A stretch of 64,000 nt of DNA from Alphaproteobacteria bacterium (GTDB taxonomy: Bacteria > Pseudomonadota > Alphaproteobacteria > DSM-16000 > Inquilinaceae), in contig JANQGH010000070.1 of the NCBI GenBank assembly GCA_028277405.1, forward strand, positions 1-64,000, in the 5' to 3' direction. The notes beneath the pieces were generated by a model that was given only the letters and a program-made list of their open reading frames with translations, searched no databases and was not told the origin of the DNA. The translations under genes and the position numbers were made by a program. Of this stretch, positions 53,836 to 62,599 are shown piece by piece (the first letter of the stretch is position 1; each line of letters opens with the position of its first letter).

Positions 53836-54537
53836 CTACAAGCCGAAATACGCGGCGGAAATCTGCTCGCGCGTTAGAGTATCGGGCGTGCCCTCCAGCG
53901 ACACCCGGCCTTCCTGAAAGCAATAAACGCGGTCCGCAACGGCGAGCGCCTGGTTGATGTCCTGCTCCACCACGGCCACGGTCGTGCCTTCCGACGTGAT
54001 CGACGGAATGGCGGCGTAAATGTCCTTGATGATGATCGGCGCCAGGCCCAGGCTGATCTCGTCGCACAGCAGCAGGTCCGGGTTGGCCATCAGGCCACGC
54101 CCGATCGCGACCATCTGCTGCTGGCCGCCGCTCAGCGCCGTGCCGGGAGAATAGCGCCGTTCTTTCAACACCGGGAACAGGCGGTAGACGGTTTCCAAGG
54201 TCCAGTGGCCGCTGCGTTTGGACATGGCGCCCATTTGCAGGTTTTCTTCGACCGACAAGGACGGAAACAAACGCCGCCCCTCCGGCACCATAGCGATGCC
54301 GCGCCTCACCACATGGTTCGCGGCTAGTGAGCCGATCGGCTCGTTCTTGAAACGGATCGCGTCCGCCTTATTGCTCAAGACGCCAGTAATGCTTTTCAGG
54401 AACGTGCTCTTGCCGGCACCGTTTGAGCCGATGATGGCGACCGTCTCGCCCTCGCCGACGGTGAAATCGATGCCGAACAGCGCCTGGAAGTCGCCGTAGA
54501 ACGCCTCCAGCGCTCGTGTCTCAAGCAGCGGCGTCAT
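53836..54537 (-). CDS. livF: Liv-type ABC transporter ATP-binding protein (LivF family)
   Basis: 233 residues. Walker A GSNGAGKST, signature LSGGQQQMVAIGRGL, Walker B DLLLCDEISLGLAP. The short C-terminus is usual for LivF. Its 5' end overlaps the 3' end of livG by 17 bases. Confidence 0.93.
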   Translation of the reverse strand: MTPLLETRALEAFYGDFQALFGIDFTVGEGETVAIIGSNGAGKSTFLKSITGVLSNKADAIRFKNEPIGSLAANHVVRRGIAMVPEGRRLFPSLSVEENLQMGAMSKRSGHWTLETVYRLFPVLKERRYSPGTALSGGQQQMVAIGRGLMANPDLLLCDEISLGLAPIIIKDIYAAIPSITSEGTTVAVVEQDINQALAVADRVYCFQEGRVSLEGTPDTLTREQISAAYFGL

Positions 54538-55267
54538 CGACTTCGATCCCCATATAGATCTCGCGCACCGCGGCGCTTTCCATCACCGCCTTGGGCTCGC
54601 CCTCCTCAATCTTGGCGCCGAAATTGATCACGATCAGGCGCGACACCACCGCGACCAAGGCGTGCACGATATGCTCGATCCATATGATCGAGGTGCCGCT
54701 GGCATGGATCTGCTGGATCGTCTCGACCAGGGAATGGCATTCCTGCTCCGTCAGGCCGCCGGCGATCTCGTCCAGCAATAGCACACGCGGATTGGTCGAC
54801 AGGGCGCGGGCCATTTCCAGACGCTTGCGCTCCAGCAAGGTCAGCGACCCGGCGCGGACATTCGCCTTCGGCAGCAGGCCGGTCTGGTCCAGCACCGCGA
54901 CGCAGCGGTCATAGGCCTGAGCCTCGCTGAGGTCGCCGCCGAACCGCGCACCGACCAGCAGGTTCTCGAACACCGTCATGCCCTCGAACGGGTGCGGGAT
55001 CTGATAGGACCGGCCGATGCCCGCCTTGCAGCGCTCGAAGGGCGGCATGCCGGTGATGTCCTTGCCGTCGAAGAAGACCTTGCCTTCGTCGGGCGCGACA
55101 CCGCCGGCGATCAGGTTGAACATGGTGCTCTTGCCGGCCCCGTTGGGGCCGATCACGCCAAGTGCCTCGCCCTCGCCCAAGGTCAGCGACAAGGCGTCGG
55201 TCACCTTCAAGGCGCCGTAGCTCTTGGACACCATGTCCATGGACAGAATGGTCTTGGCCGCAGTCAT
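54521..55267 (-). CDS. livG: Liv-type ABC transporter ATP-binding protein (LivG family)
   Basis: 248 residues from ATG 55267 (MTAAKTILSMDMVSKSYG); in-frame codons upstream run through the intergenic hairpin and were excluded. Walker A GPNGAGKST, signature LTLLERKRLEMARAL, Walker B RVLLLDEIAGGLTEQE. The extended C-terminal part (FGAKIEEGEPKAVMES) is LivG-like. Confidence 0.93.
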   Translation of the reverse strand: MTAAKTILSMDMVSKSYGALKVTDALSLTLGEGEALGVIGPNGAGKSTMFNLIAGGVAPDEGKVFFDGKDITGMPPFERCKAGIGRSYQIPHPFEGMTVFENLLVGARFGGDLSEAQAYDRCVAVLDQTGLLPKANVRAGSLTLLERKRLEMARALSTNPRVLLLDEIAGGLTEQECHSLVETIQQIHASGTSIIWIEHIVHALVAVVSRLIVINFGAKIEEGEPKAVMESAAVREIYMGIEVDDAAA

Positions 55268-55286
55268 CACGCCTCCGCATCCGGTC

Positions 55287-55312
55287 GGCCGGCGCCAATG
55301 GTAGCGCCGGCC
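55287..55312 (-). terminator. perfect 9-bp stem-loop between the binding-protein gene and livG
   Basis: GGCCGGCGC (55287-55295) and GCGCCGGCC (55304-55312) pair perfectly across an 8-base loop, 15 bases beyond the binding-protein stop. There is no T-run. Such structures after binding-protein genes usually raise their mRNA level relative to the downstream permease genes. Confidence 0.65.
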
Positions 55313-55326
55313 TGAACCCGGTGCAC

Positions 55327-56652
55327 CTAGCTGATCGGCTCCATGGTGCTGGCAGTCGGGATTTCCGGCGCCTGCTCGTTGCTGGTGATCACCAGTTCGT
55401 ACGGGAACTCGCCGCCCAGCCGCCACTGGCCGCCGACCAGCGGCGTCTTGGCGACGTTGCGCACCGGCCCGTCGCCCCAGCGGATCGGCCCCACGACGCT
55501 GTTGATGTCGGTGGTCGCGACGGCGTCCGTCACGGCGTAATAGTCGGTCGGATCGCCGGAGCGGCGCAACGCATCGACCGCAACCTCGAACAGCGCATGG
55601 GCAAAGCCGATGGGCTGGGTCCATTGCCGGCCGGTGGCCGAGGTGTAGCCCTCGGCCACCTCGGCGGCGGACTGGCCCGTCAGAGACGACGAGAACGGAT
55701 GGCTCGGCGACCACCAGACCTCGGAGCTGAGATTGTTGCCGGTGTCGCCCAGCGCCTCGACGGCGACCGGGAACAGCAGCGCCTTGCCGATGCTGGCGAT
55801 CTTCGGCCGGAAGCCCTGCTGGGCCGACTGGGTCCAGAAGGTCGTCCAGTCCGGCGGGATCACCACGCCCGTGACGATCTCCGCCGAGGCATCCTTGAAG
55901 GCGGAAATCTGCGCCGTGAAGTCGTCGGTCAGATTCTGATAGCGGCCAGGGTCGGTCAGTGTGTAGCCGAGATTGGCCAAGACGGGTGGGAAGCCGAGTT
56001 CCGGATCGCCCCAGGCATTGCCATCGCCGTCATTCGGGAACAGGCCGCCGACGGATTGGTTGGTCTCCAACTGGCTCCACATGTCGGTGAACACCGCGAT
56101 CACGTCCTCCAGGCCCCAGAAGAAGTGATAGGTAAACTCAAAACCCGCCTCCGGGTCGCCGCCACGGGTGAAGAACCAGGGCTGCCACGGCGCGACCGTC
56201 GAGACGCAGGGCACCTCATTGATCTCGCACTGGTCGGAGACCGGGTTGGTCGTCTCAGGCGTTGAGGAGACGACGATCATGTTGACCTCGTCGCCCAGAA
56301 TCAGGTCGGCGGCCACTTCCGACGCCCGGCTGGGGTTGGACTGGCTGTCGCGCACGAGGATCTCGACCGGGTGCATCGTGCCGTCGACATCGATGCCATC
56401 GGCCAGCACCTCGCGGATGCCGGCAAGGATGTAGTCGTCCGCCTCGGCGAATGGCGCCAGCGGGCCAGTCTGCGGGCTGACATAGCCGATTGTGATGGTG
56501 TCGTTGGCACGCGCAAGCCGTGGTCTGGTCAGCGTCCCGGCACCGGCCAGGCCGGCGGCGCCCAGCGCCGAGGCCTTGATGAAGCGCCTGCGCGACAGGC
56601 TGCCGCCGATCTCGATCAGGCCGCTCTTCCGCTTTCCAATCAGTTTGCTCAT
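55327..56652 (-). CDS. livK: Liv-type ABC transporter substrate-binding protein, Tat-exported
   Basis: 441 residues, preceded by a very strong ribosome site (AAGGGAGGA). The N-terminus carries a twin-arginine signal (SLSRRRFIKASALGAAG). The mature protein has a type I periplasmic binding fold: ITIGYVSPQTGPLAPFAEAD, then VVSSTPETTNPVSDQCE. The unusually long size compared with amino-acid-binding LivJ/K, plus its place between maleylacetate reductase and livG, suggest an aromatic ligand such as a phenolic acid. This is inferred from context. Confidence 0.9.
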   Translation of the reverse strand: MSKLIGKRKSGLIEIGGSLSRRRFIKASALGAAGLAGAGTLTRPRLARANDTITIGYVSPQTGPLAPFAEADDYILAGIREVLADGIDVDGTMHPVEILVRDSQSNPSRASEVAADLILGDEVNMIVVSSTPETTNPVSDQCEINEVPCVSTVAPWQPWFFTRGGDPEAGFEFTYHFFWGLEDVIAVFTDMWSQLETNQSVGGLFPNDGDGNAWGDPELGFPPVLANLGYTLTDPGRYQNLTDDFTAQISAFKDASAEIVTGVVIPPDWTTFWTQSAQQGFRPKIASIGKALLFPVAVEALGDTGNNLSSEVWWSPSHPFSSSLTGQSAAEVAEGYTSATGRQWTQPIGFAHALFEVAVDALRRSGDPTDYYAVTDAVATTDINSVVGPIRWGDGPVRNVAKTPLVGGQWRLGGEFPYELVITSNEQAPEIPTASTMEPIS

Positions 56653-56683
56653 CGAATCCTCCCTTCGATTGTGCTGATTATGG

Positions 56684-57745
56684 TCATTTGGCGGGACGCC
56701 GCCCGCGATAGGCGTCGTCCAGCAAGGCCCGGATGGCGTCGCGAGTCACCGGGCGCGGGTTGTAGTACGGGTTCCGGGTCGCCAGATCCGCCGCGCGATC
56801 GAGATCGCTCTCCTTCAGCCCGATATCCTTCAAGGCGGTTGGGGCGCCAATGCCGAGCGCGAGGTCGAACAGTCCCGCTGGCGCATCACCGCCGCCCAGA
56901 GCCGCAGCGATTCGCTCCATGGCGTCGGGCGCCGCCTCACGGTTATAGGCCGCGGCATGCGGCAGCACGATCGTATGGGTCTGGGCGTGCGGCAGGTTGA
57001 AGCTGCCGCCCAGCGTGTGGCAGAGCTTGTGATGCAGCGCCATGCCGACCGAGCCGAGCGACGCGCCGGCCAGCCAGGCGCCGTAAAGAGCGTCGCCCCG
57101 CGCCTCTAGATCTTCCGGCGTCTTCACCACCGTCGGCAAGGCGGCGGCCAAGGCGCGAATGCCCTCCACCGCCATCAGCGAGATGACCGGATTGGCGTCC
57201 TCGGCGTAAAGCGCCTCGACGCAATGGGCGATGGCGTTCATGCCGCTGGGCCCCGAAATCGCGGGCGGCAGGCTGAGTGTGAGAGTCGGGTCGTAGACCA
57301 CCGTGCGGGGCAGGACCTTCATGTCGCGCCCGGTGCGTTTGACCCCCGCTTCGGTCAGGCCCCAGATCGGCGTCATCTCCGAGCCGGCATAGGTGGTCGG
57401 CACGGCGACGATCGGCAGGCCGAAGGACAGCGCGATTGCCTTGCCGAGGCCGATGGTCGAGCCGCCGCCGACGGCCACACAGCAATCCGCGCCGAGATCG
57501 CGGGCCTTTTCGCGCGCGGCGGCCGCCGTCTCGATCGGCACATGCATGACCGCCTGGTCGTAGACCCCGGCCGCCCGGTCGCCGAGCCGTTTCGTGACGT
57601 CCTCGGCCGTCTCACGCTGTTCCGGTGTCGACAGCACCAGAGCCTTGGCGGCGCCCAGGGTCTCCACCTCGTCCGCCAAACGGTCCAGCGCGCCGACGCC
57701 AAAGACGACGCGGCTGGGCATGCCGTTATAGACGAAGCACTTCAT
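56684..57745 (-). CDS. hapF: maleylacetate reductase (HapF/PnpF-type)
   Basis: 353 residues of the iron-containing alcohol dehydrogenase superfamily. Typical maleylacetate reductase features: VVFGVGALDRLADEVE, the dinucleotide motif VAVGGGSTIGLGKAIAL, VPTTYAGSEMTPIWGLTE, HCVEALYAEDANP and HHKLCHTLGGSFNLPHAQTH. It reduces maleylacetate to 3-oxoadipate with NAD(P)H. Its ATG shares one base with the stop of the CoA-transferase beta gene. Confidence 0.94.
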   Translation of the reverse strand: MKCFVYNGMPSRVVFGVGALDRLADEVETLGAAKALVLSTPEQRETAEDVTKRLGDRAAGVYDQAVMHVPIETAAAAREKARDLGADCCVAVGGGSTIGLGKAIALSFGLPIVAVPTTYAGSEMTPIWGLTEAGVKRTGRDMKVLPRTVVYDPTLTLSLPPAISGPSGMNAIAHCVEALYAEDANPVISLMAVEGIRALAAALPTVVKTPEDLEARGDALYGAWLAGASLGSVGMALHHKLCHTLGGSFNLPHAQTHTIVLPHAAAYNREAAPDAMERIAAALGGGDAPAGLFDLALGIGAPTALKDIGLKESDLDRAADLATRNPYYNPRPVTRDAIRALLDDAYRGRRPAK

Positions 57746-58524
57746 CAGGCGGCACCGGCATGGGCCCGGGCGGTCCTGGCCTCAAGATCACGCAGGACCG
57801 CCAGTTCGTCGGCCTTCGGCGGTTCGGTCGTCGCCAGGTCAGCGGCGATCTTCAACGGCCAGCCCGTCGCCTCGACCGCCTGCTCGACAGTCGCGCCCGG
57901 GTGCAGGCTGACCAGCGTCAGTTCACGGCTTTCCGTATCAGGCCGCAGGATGCCGAGATCGGTGATCACGCTCGTCGGCCCCTTGCCCGGCAGACCCGCC
58001 CGTTCGCGTGCGTCGCCGCCATCCAGAAAACCCGCCGAGGTGATAAAATCCAGCCGTTCGACAAAGGCGCGCGGCGATTGCTTCAGAATGATCAGCACCT
58101 CGCCCGCCAGGCTGGCGATCTCGGGCGCCCCGCCGGCGCCGGGCAGCCGCACCTTTGGGTGGGCGTAGTCGCCGATCACCGTGGTGTTGATGTTGGCGAA
58201 CCGGTCGATCTGGGCGGCGCCCAGAAAGCCAGTGGTGATGCGGCCGCCCTGCAGCCAGTAGCGAAAGATCTCCGGCGTCGAGACCACCGTATCGGCGGTC
58301 AAGGACAGATTGCCGTCACCGATCGACAGGGGCAGCACGTCGGGTTTGGCGCCAATCGGCCCGGACTCATAGATCAGCGTCACATCCGGCGCGTGGGACA
58401 GCCTGGCCAGATTGGCGGCCGTCGAGGGCAGGCCGATGCCGACAAAGCAGACGCTGTCGTTGCCGAGCAGTCGGGACGCCGCGACGGTCATCATCTCCGT
58501 CGCGCTAAAGCCTAAATCAGCCAT
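57745..58524 (-). CDS. catJ: 3-oxoadipate CoA-transferase subunit B
   Basis: 259 residues from ATG 58524. It is a class I CoA-transferase beta chain of the glutaconate/CatJ type: SATEMMTVAASRLL, CFVGIGLPSTAANLARL, LIYESGPIGAKP, GAAQIDRFANINTTVIG, and LPGAGGAPEIASLA. With subunit A it transfers CoA from succinyl-CoA to 3-oxoadipate. The start lies eight bases inside the subunit A gene. Confidence 0.93.
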   Translation of the reverse strand: MADLGFSATEMMTVAASRLLGNDSVCFVGIGLPSTAANLARLSHAPDVTLIYESGPIGAKPDVLPLSIGDGNLSLTADTVVSTPEIFRYWLQGGRITTGFLGAAQIDRFANINTTVIGDYAHPKVRLPGAGGAPEIASLAGEVLIILKQSPRAFVERLDFITSAGFLDGGDARERAGLPGKGPTSVITDLGILRPDTESRELTLVSLHPGATVEQAVEATGWPLKIAADLATTEPPKADELAVLRDLEARTARAHAGAA

Positions 58525-59380
58525 TGACCGCCTCCAGCTCTCGGCCAAGCGACCTCTTGAAGTCCGCAAAGTCGTCCGTATCGAGGATATGCGCCTTCAT
58601 CCAGGCGGAGAAGGCATCGCGATCACGCGCGATCGGGTCCCAGCGTTGGTAGAAGGAGTTGTCCCGTTCGTAGTAGTCCTGGGCATAGGACGGCGCGGCG
58701 CCGCCCGGCACCGGGCAAACCGCGTCCACGACCCAGCGCGGCAGGATCACCGCGTTCGGGCTCGGCTGCAGGTCGTCCACGATCTCCTCGACCGTCACGA
58801 TGGCGCGCTTGGCGGACAGCACCGCCTCCTTCTGCACGCCGACGATGCCCCACATCAGCACGTTGCCCCTGCGGTCGGCCTTTTGGGCATGGATGATCGC
58901 GGTGTCGAGCCGGATCGAGGGCATGGCCGCCAGCTTTTCGCCGGTGAACGGGCAATCGATGAAGCGGATTCGGTCGTTGTATTTCGGCAGATCGGAGCCG
59001 ACATAGCCGCGCATGATCGCAAAGGGCAGGTTCGAGGCGCCGGCGACATAGGAGTTGGCCATGTCCGCGTGGCTGTGTTCCTGGATCTCGAACGGCACCG
59101 GCCAGTTGTTCTGCACCGCATCCCGAAACCTGTGGAGCGAGCCCACGCCCGGATTGCCGCCCCAGGAGAAGACTAGCTTCGAGGCACAGCCCATGCCGAT
59201 CAACTGGTCGTAAACCAGATCGGGGGTCATGCGGTAAAGCGTGAGATCCTTCTTGCCCTGCCGGATGATTTCATGGCCGGCGGCATGGGGGATCAGATGG
59301 GTGAACCCCTCCAATGCCACATGGTCGCCATCCCGCACCAAATCGGCAACCGCTTCACGTAAAGATATGATTTTGGCCAT
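58517..59380 (-). CDS. catI: 3-oxoadipate CoA-transferase subunit A
   Basis: 287 residues. It closely follows CatI: ISLREAVADLVRDGDHVALEGFTHLIPHAAGHEIIRQG, RMTPDLVYDQLIGMGCA, SWGGNPGVGSLHRFRDAV, IHAQKADRRGNVLMWGI and YERDNSFYQRWDPIARDRD. It differs from the PcaI-type two-subunit enzymes. Its neighbours supply the substrate (maleylacetate reductase) and use the product (PcaF). Confidence 0.93.
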   Translation of the reverse strand: MAKIISLREAVADLVRDGDHVALEGFTHLIPHAAGHEIIRQGKKDLTLYRMTPDLVYDQLIGMGCASKLVFSWGGNPGVGSLHRFRDAVQNNWPVPFEIQEHSHADMANSYVAGASNLPFAIMRGYVGSDLPKYNDRIRFIDCPFTGEKLAAMPSIRLDTAIIHAQKADRRGNVLMWGIVGVQKEAVLSAKRAIVTVEEIVDDLQPSPNAVILPRWVVDAVCPVPGGAAPSYAQDYYERDNSFYQRWDPIARDRDAFSAWMKAHILDTDDFADFKRSLGRELEAVNG

Positions 59381-59395
59381 GTTTTCCTTTCGGCT

Positions 59396-60859
59396 TCAAC
59401 GTTTGTAAAAGGGCGGGATCTTGGCATCGACATTGACCCAGACCGACTTGGCCTGGGTGTATTCGCGCATGACCTCAAAGCCCATTTCGCGGCCATAGCC
59501 CGACTGGCCGACACCGCCGAAGGGCGAGGCCGGATGGACGCGCTTGTAGGTATTGATCCAGACCATGCCGGCATGAAGGTTCTTGGCCAGCAAATGGGCG
59601 CGGGTCAGGTCGCTGGTCCAGAAGCCGGCGCCGAGGCCGTATTCCGTGCCGTTGGCGATGGCCAGCGCCTCCTCGTCTTCGGCGAAAATATTGACCGAAA
59701 CGAACGGGCCGAAGACTTCCTCCTGGCACACGCGGTCTTCCGGCTGGGCCATGACCACGGTCGGCTCGACATAACAGCCGTCAGCCAGCGCAGGATCGTC
59801 CGGGACCTTACCGCCCGTCAGGATCTCGGCCCCTTCCTGATGGGCGATCTTGACGTAGTTCAGCACCCGTTCCTGATGCAGCTTCGAGGTCAGCGGCCCC
59901 ATCTCGGTGGACGGGTCCAGCGGGTTGCCGAGCTTGATCGACTTCGCCAATCCGACAAATTTATCAAGGAATTGATCGGCGATCTTCTCATGCAGTATCA
60001 GGCGCGATCCGGCGATGCATGCCTGGCCTTGATTGTGGAAGATGCCAAACGCGCTGCCGCCGACGGCCATGGGGATGTTTGCGTCGGCAAAGACGATGTT
60101 CGGTCCCTTGCCGCCAAGCTCTAGCTGAACCTTTTTCAGATTGCCGGCCGAGGCCTCGACGATCCTGCGGCCGGTGGCGGTCGAGCCAGTGAACGCGATC
60201 TTGCCGACATCCGGATGGTCCGCCAGCCGCTGGCCCGCCGTCTGGCCATAGCCGGGCACGATGTTGACCACGCCCGGCGGGAAGCCGACCTCGCGCATCA
60301 GTTCGGCAATGCGCAGGGTCGACAGCGGCGTGATCTCCGCCGGCTTCAAAACCACGGTGTTTCCGGCCGCCAGCGCCGGCGCCATCTTCCAGCTGGTGAA
60401 CATCAGCGGGAAGTTCCACGGCACGATCTGGCCGACGACGCCGATCGGCTCCCGCTGCAAATAGTTCAGAAAGCCGGCATCGACCGGAATGACCGAGCCT
60501 TCCAGCTTGTCGGCCATGCCGCCGAAATAGCGGAAGCAGAGCACGGTGCGCGGCACGTCCAGGTTCAAGCAGTCGCGGATCGGATGGCCGGTGTCCGTCG
60601 CCTCCAGCCGAGCCAGCTCTTCCCGGTTCTGCTCGATCTTGTCGGCCAGGCGCAGCAGCAACAGGCCGCGATCGCTGGCGCCCAAATCGCGCCACGCCGG
60701 AAACGCCGTCTTCGCGGCCGCGACCGCCCGGTCGATGTCGGCCTCCCGCCCTTCGGCGATCTGGGTGATCACCGAGTTGTCGTGCGGGTTCAAGACGTCC
60801 AGCGTCTGGCCGGCCTCGGCGTCGACGAAGTCGCCGTTGATGAACAGCTTGGTTTGCAT
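59396..60859 (-). CDS. hapE: 4-hydroxymuconic semialdehyde dehydrogenase (aldehyde dehydrogenase, HapE/PnpE-type)
   Basis: 487 residues from ATG 60859; upstream in-frame codons lack ALDH character. Full ALDH fold: IVPWNFPLMFTSWKMAPALA, GSTATGRRI, the base Glu in LELGGKGPNIVF, and the nucleophile Cys281 in FHNQGQACIAGSR. By position between the dioxygenase and the CoA-transferase it should oxidise 4-hydroxymuconic semialdehyde to maleylacetate. Sequence alone resembles betaine-aldehyde-type ALDHs, so the assignment rests on context. Confidence 0.88.
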   Translation of the reverse strand: MQTKLFINGDFVDAEAGQTLDVLNPHDNSVITQIAEGREADIDRAVAAAKTAFPAWRDLGASDRGLLLLRLADKIEQNREELARLEATDTGHPIRDCLNLDVPRTVLCFRYFGGMADKLEGSVIPVDAGFLNYLQREPIGVVGQIVPWNFPLMFTSWKMAPALAAGNTVVLKPAEITPLSTLRIAELMREVGFPPGVVNIVPGYGQTAGQRLADHPDVGKIAFTGSTATGRRIVEASAGNLKKVQLELGGKGPNIVFADANIPMAVGGSAFGIFHNQGQACIAGSRLILHEKIADQFLDKFVGLAKSIKLGNPLDPSTEMGPLTSKLHQERVLNYVKIAHQEGAEILTGGKVPDDPALADGCYVEPTVVMAQPEDRVCQEEVFGPFVSVNIFAEDEEALAIANGTEYGLGAGFWTSDLTRAHLLAKNLHAGMVWINTYKRVHPASPFGGVGQSGYGREMGFEVMREYTQAKSVWVNVDAKIPPFYKR

Positions 60860-60911
60860 GGGCTTGCCCCTGCCCCGCCAGCAACCTTGGCCACCGGCGA
60901 GGCGATACGGA

Positions 60912-61946
60912 TCAGAACGTGACGGGAACGACCGGCGCCTCGCCCTTGCGGACAAGATCGGGGATCTTGGGCGAGCCGTTTTCCCAGACCAGCAGCATCG
61001 ACCGTTTCGACGAGAAACCCTGATGGCGGATATCAGCCGGCATACAGGAGACGTCGCCCGCCTTGCAGCGCACATTGGCGCGGGGCCGGCCAGTGTCCTT
61101 GTCCTTCACTTGCCAGGTGATCTCGTCGGACAGCTGGACGAACCACTCGACCCGGTCGTTGCCGTGTTCAACCGGCAGAATGAACTCCTCCGATGTCGGG
61201 CAGAACAGGCTTTCGCGTACGACCGAGCAGACGGACGGGTTCCAGGTCACGTCGGAGCGCGACAGATAGGCGAACAGGTTGAACCCGCCAACCTCGTGCT
61301 CGAAGCCCGGCTCGGCCTCGACCACGGGCTCGTCCTGCGGAACGTCGCTGAACATGCGATTGACCGGAAAGCCGTTTTCGTCCGTGCGCACGGGCGTGTC
61401 GCCCGGCAGGCTGACCATGCGCTTTGCGGTCACGCGCTTGCGGCCGACGGCGTCGTCATTGTTGCCGTTCTTCGAACCCCACGGCTCGCCGGTTTCCATC
61501 GGCGCGGCGAACGGATCGTAGCCATCGTTCGTCCAGTCGCCGATCATCTCCTTGAAGATCCGCATCAGCTCGTCGGACTTGAAGCGTTCGATATGGTCGC
61601 GGCCGGCAGCGCGATAGGCCTCATTGGTCGAACCAACGAACATCTCGACCTCGCCGTAATAGTTCGTGGTGCCGAACACGGGGTCGAAGTTCACGGTGCC
61701 ATAGAAAAAGCCCCAGGCGACGTCACGCATCAGTGCGCGCAGAAAGACGTCGGCCGGCAGCATGTGGCTGCCCTTGGGATAGGTGATGTGGGCGAAGTAC
61801 TCGTCGCGCCGGAATTCGAACGAGCCGGCCTTGAAACTGCGATAGCCGGTCTGGTTATCGGCCGGGTTCAGCGCGAAGTCCGTTTCCAGCGGCAGATTGT
61901 TCGGGTTGGCGATCGTGTGTTCGGTCGCCGAGTCGAGCATGGCCAT
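60912..61946 (-). CDS. hapD: hydroquinone 1,2-dioxygenase large subunit (HapD/PnpD-like)
   Basis: 344 residues, preceded by AGGGAGA. It matches the two-component, Fe(II)-dependent hydroquinone dioxygenases in size and layout: residues near 20-60 (ADNQTGYRSFKAGSFEFRRDEY and ITYPKGSHMLPADVFLRALMRDVAWGFFYG), TTNYYGEVEMF, and a C-terminal cupin with EFILPVEHGNDRVEWFVQL, CKAGDVSCMPADIRHQGFS. Candidate iron ligands are the His/Glu residues in the cupin part. With the small subunit it opens hydroquinone between C1 and C2 to 4-hydroxymuconic semialdehyde. The following genes encode the rest of exactly that pathway. Confidence 0.88.
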   Translation of the reverse strand: MAMLDSATEHTIANPNNLPLETDFALNPADNQTGYRSFKAGSFEFRRDEYFAHITYPKGSHMLPADVFLRALMRDVAWGFFYGTVNFDPVFGTTNYYGEVEMFVGSTNEAYRAAGRDHIERFKSDELMRIFKEMIGDWTNDGYDPFAAPMETGEPWGSKNGNNDDAVGRKRVTAKRMVSLPGDTPVRTDENGFPVNRMFSDVPQDEPVVEAEPGFEHEVGGFNLFAYLSRSDVTWNPSVCSVVRESLFCPTSEEFILPVEHGNDRVEWFVQLSDEITWQVKDKDTGRPRANVRCKAGDVSCMPADIRHQGFSSKRSMLLVWENGSPKIPDLVRKGEAPVVPVTF

Positions 61947-62012
61947 AATGGGTTCTCCCTCAACTGTCGGCCGTGCGCCTCAGTGTGGCGCCGGCCGTAT
62001 CTGGTCAGCGCC

Positions 62013-62519
62013 TCAGGCTGCGGTCTGGCAGATCTCGGCCCACTTATGGACCGTGACCGGGCCGTCGATCGTCTGGATCATCAAGGTCGCCGGGCTGTCG
62101 GCATGGAAGCGGTAGGCCGAGCCTTGCGGCAGCATGGCCATGTGTCCCTTGCCCAGCACGATGCGGCCCATCTTGGTGCCGTCCGGCAAATCGTCGAGCT
62201 TGTGGGCGCCTTCGCTTTCCGGATCGACGATGCCGTCGGGGTCGTTGAGCTTGACCAGATGCACCTCGACCTCGCCATCAAGGCTGACCGCGAACTCGTC
62301 ATGGGCGCAAGCATACCAGGGCGAGGTGCCTTCGGCGCGCGCGGCTTCGATGACGTACTCGAAGTTCTTGGCCACGGCGACACGTTCGTAGGGCGCTGAC
62401 TTGGCCGCAACCTCGAACATGTTGGAAAAGACATAGTTGCGCGGGTCGTCGTCGATCACCTCCACGCCGCCTTTGACGTAGTTGTCGATCGACCCGAACA
62501 CCGTTTCGTAAGTCGTCAT
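62013..62519 (-). CDS. hapC: hydroquinone 1,2-dioxygenase small subunit (HapC/PnpC-like)
   Basis: 168 residues from ATG 62519, with GAGGAGGA upstream. It is a cupin-like protein of the size of HapC. The segments YETVFGSIDNYVKGGVEVIDDD and FEYVIEAARAEGTSPWYACAHDEFAV, LDGEVEVHLV and LGKGHMAMLPQGSAYRF form a beta-barrel-like pattern. The upstream in-frame stretch crosses the operator and was rejected as coding. It is the first gene of the operon and is followed by hapD after 66 bases. Confidence 0.87.
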   Translation of the reverse strand: MTTYETVFGSIDNYVKGGVEVIDDDPRNYVFSNMFEVAAKSAPYERVAVAKNFEYVIEAARAEGTSPWYACAHDEFAVSLDGEVEVHLVKLNDPDGIVDPESEGAHKLDDLPDGTKMGRIVLGKGHMAMLPQGSAYRFHADSPATLMIQTIDGPVTVHKWAEICQTAA

Positions 62520-62568
62520 GTGCGTCGTCCTCCTCACAACGGCTGTGTCGCCCCTGATCTCTTGATCG

Positions 62569-62596
62569 GCTATACTGACACTTGACAGCCCGTCAG
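62569..62596 (-). promoter_or_regulatory. putative promoter of the hydroquinone operon
   Basis: On the minus strand CTGACG (62591-62596) and TATAGC (62569-62574) are 16 bases apart. This puts transcription start near 62562 and leaves about 43 bases before the hapC ATG. The weak hexamers suit an activator-dependent promoter; the palindrome next to the -35 is well placed for one. Confidence 0.5.
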
Positions 62597-62599
62597 GTT

